DNA from: DASZMJ01 sp035551935
GTDB taxonomy: Bacteria > Planctomycetota > Planctomycetia > Isosphaerales > Isosphaeraceae
Assembly: GCA_035551935.1 (NCBI GenBank)
Contig: DASZMJ010000627.1
Coordinates: 1-13,157, forward strand
Direction: 5' to 3'
Length of the DNA: 13,157 nt
Position numbers and translations under genes: made by a program. Positions 11,961-13,157 of this stretch are shown here, piece after piece. Each line of letters begins with the position of its first letter. The first letter of the stretch is position 1. The notes under the pieces were generated by a model. That model saw only the letters and a list, made by a program, of their open reading frames with translations. It ran no database searches and had not been told where the DNA came from.

Positions 11961-13157
11961 TCAGGGCCGCTTCGATGAGGGCGCGGGCTCGACGAGGGAC
12001 CGGAGGTGAGCTTTTTGGGCGTCGGTCGCGTCCGGGCGGACCTCGAGCGACCACGACCGCTTCGACGGCCCCTCGGCGGGGGCGAAGCGGAGGCCGTACC
12101 AGTCGAGGGCGTCGTCGTAGTCGAGCTCCTCGGTGGTGGCGAGGGCCTTGTGGAACCAGTCGGCGAGGTCGATCCCGGCCACCTCGGAGGCGATCGCGCG
12201 GAACTGTTCGGGGGTGAACCCGCGAGCGCCGGAATGACGCGCGAAGGCGAGTCGCATCACGTCGTCGAGGCTCCGGGCGCCCTCCGAGGCGCGGCGGATC
12301 TTGGCGTCGAGGAGGAAGCCGACGACGGGGCCTTTCTCGTAGAAGCTGACCGTCTTCGCCGGGTCGCGACCGATCCCCGACGTGCCCGAGTCCCAGACGG
12401 TCCGCGACGACTCCTCCAGCGTCTGGACGAGCCGCCCCGGCGTGTTCTGGAGCGTGCCGATGTGGTTCGAGAGGGATTCGAGGAACTCGCGACGGCTGGC
12501 CAGGCCGGCGCGGGCGACGAGCAATTCGCCGTAGTAATTCGTCAGCCCCTCGGCGACCCAGAGGCTCGGCGTCTTCGGCGGCGTCTCGTAGTCGAACGGC
12601 CCCAGCTCGACCGGCCGGAGCCGTTTCGCATTGAATGCGTGAAAATATTCGTGGCTGACAAAGTTCAGCCAGCCGCGGTAGCGCCGCGGCGTCGCGGCCG
12701 AGGCGGCGCTCGACGTCAAGAGCGTGCAATCCCTGTGTTCGAGGCCGCCGCCGCCGCGGCGGAAGATGTTGAGGAAGAGGTATCTCTTGAACGGGAGCGT
12801 GCCCCAGAGCTTCCGGTCCTCGCGGACGATCCTCTCGAGGTCGCGCGCCGCCCGGTCGGCGTCCCAGCCCTCGATCGCGCCGGCGTCGACGACCAGATGC
12901 GTGCTCCCCTCGACCTCGAACTCGTGGACGACCATCCTCCCGGCCAGGATCGGCGCGTCGGCCAGCGCGTCGAAGTCGTCGGCCCGATAGCGGTGCGGCG
13001 GGCCGCCGGGGACCGGCTCCAGCGCGGTCATGACCCGCGACCACCCCTTCGGCAACTCGAGCCGGACTTCGCAGGGCCGCCTCGCGTCCTCGGCCGGCGC
13101 GAGGAACGTCGCGGGCCCGTTCAAGACGGCCAGGTCCTCGCCGACCGAGTTGGTCGT
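11961..13157 (-). CDS. M61-family (glycyl aminopeptidase-like) metallopeptidase, N terminus outside window
   Basis: The frame runs open to the right edge; 398 residues are visible. The first 90 or so visible residues belong to the M61 N-terminal domain (NGPATFLAP, RLELPKGW). The catalytic domain carries the zinc motif HEYFH (visible residues 169-173, codons 12653-12639), followed by NAKRLRPVELGPFDYE and by WVAEGLTNYYGELL, whose Glu is the expected third zinc ligand. SFYEKGPVVGFLLD is also characteristic. M61 proteins usually have a PDZ domain after the catalytic domain. Here the chain passes from DWYGLRFAP (near the catalytic domain end) to the terminal segment SWSLEVRPDATDAQKAHL in a few residues, so a PDZ seems absent. 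A TTG at 13124 is a possible start only formally; the upstream frame reads as family sequence. It probably acts outside the cytoplasm, but the signal peptide is not in view. Confidence 0.9.
   Translation of the reverse strand, partial: TTNSVGEDLAVLNGPATFLAPAEDARRPCEVRLELPKGWSRVMTALEPVPGGPPHRYRADDFDALADAPILAGRMVVHEFEVEGSTHLVVDAGAIEGWDADRAARDLERIVREDRKLWGTLPFKRYLFLNIFRRGGGGLEHRDCTLLTSSAASAATPRRYRGWLNFVSHEYFHAFNAKRLRPVELGPFDYETPPKTPSLWVAEGLTNYYGELLVARAGLASRREFLESLSNHIGTLQNTPGRLVQTLEESSRTVWDSGTSGIGRDPAKTVSFYEKGPVVGFLLDAKIRRASEGARSLDDVMRLAFARHSGARGFTPEQFRAIASEVAGIDLADWFHKALATTEELDYDDALDWYGLRFAPAEGPSKRSWSLEVRPDATDAQKAHLRSLVEPAPSSKRP

Noticed and set aside
10724..12217. Plus-strand open frame of about 497 codons
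   Set aside because: It crosses three minus-strand genes and an intergenic gap, and its sequence has no recognisable domain.

Overview
This is a very GC-rich bacterial window with no rRNA, tRNA, integrase, transposase or CRISPR array. Gene content and style suggest a member of the Planctomycetota, probably from the Isosphaeraceae side: a secreted DUF1080 (3-keto-disaccharide hydrolase) protein, secreted S9 and M61 peptidases, a PurS-PurL fusion, TTG and GTG starts, and long palindromes between genes. The lineage is inferred from style; no marker gene proves it.

Layout. Positions 1-59 hold the start of a minus-strand gene that leaves the window. Positions 60-645 are a non-coding leader with two large palindromic repeat units and an extended -10 promoter. 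The plus strand then carries tyrA (prephenate dehydrogenase, 646-1515), a PurS-PurS-PurL fusion (1738-5004) with its own likely promoter just after tyrA, and a NYN/PIN-like putative RNase (5060-5899). A 122-bp convergent gap (5900-6021) contains a third inverted repeat. Everything from 6022 to the right edge is on the minus strand. Read in transcription order it is: an M61 aminopeptidase (N terminus outside the window), a secreted DUF1080 protein, a small single-TM protein of unknown function, a secreted S9 prolyl-oligopeptidase-like peptidase, bpt (aspartate/glutamate leucyltransferase), a SAM-dependent methyltransferase and a D-2-hydroxyacid dehydrogenase.

How the genes fit together. The DUF1080, TM-protein, S9 and bpt genes are separated by only 18, 22 and 19 bp, so they are probably one transcript. 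Together with M61 they suggest peptide and sugar-derivative scavenging at the cell envelope, plus one cytoplasmic N-degron enzyme. Methyltransferase and dehydrogenase are separated from that unit, and from each other, by palindromes. tyrA and purSL are housekeeping biosynthesis (tyrosine, purines).

I found no convincing new multi-gene defence or mobile system. The most unusual features are five large inverted repeats of several sequence types in the intergenic spaces, the duplicated PurS domain on PurL, an M61 peptidase that seems to lack its PDZ domain, and short patches of A/T-ending codons over conserved or catalytic motifs in otherwise GC-rich genes.
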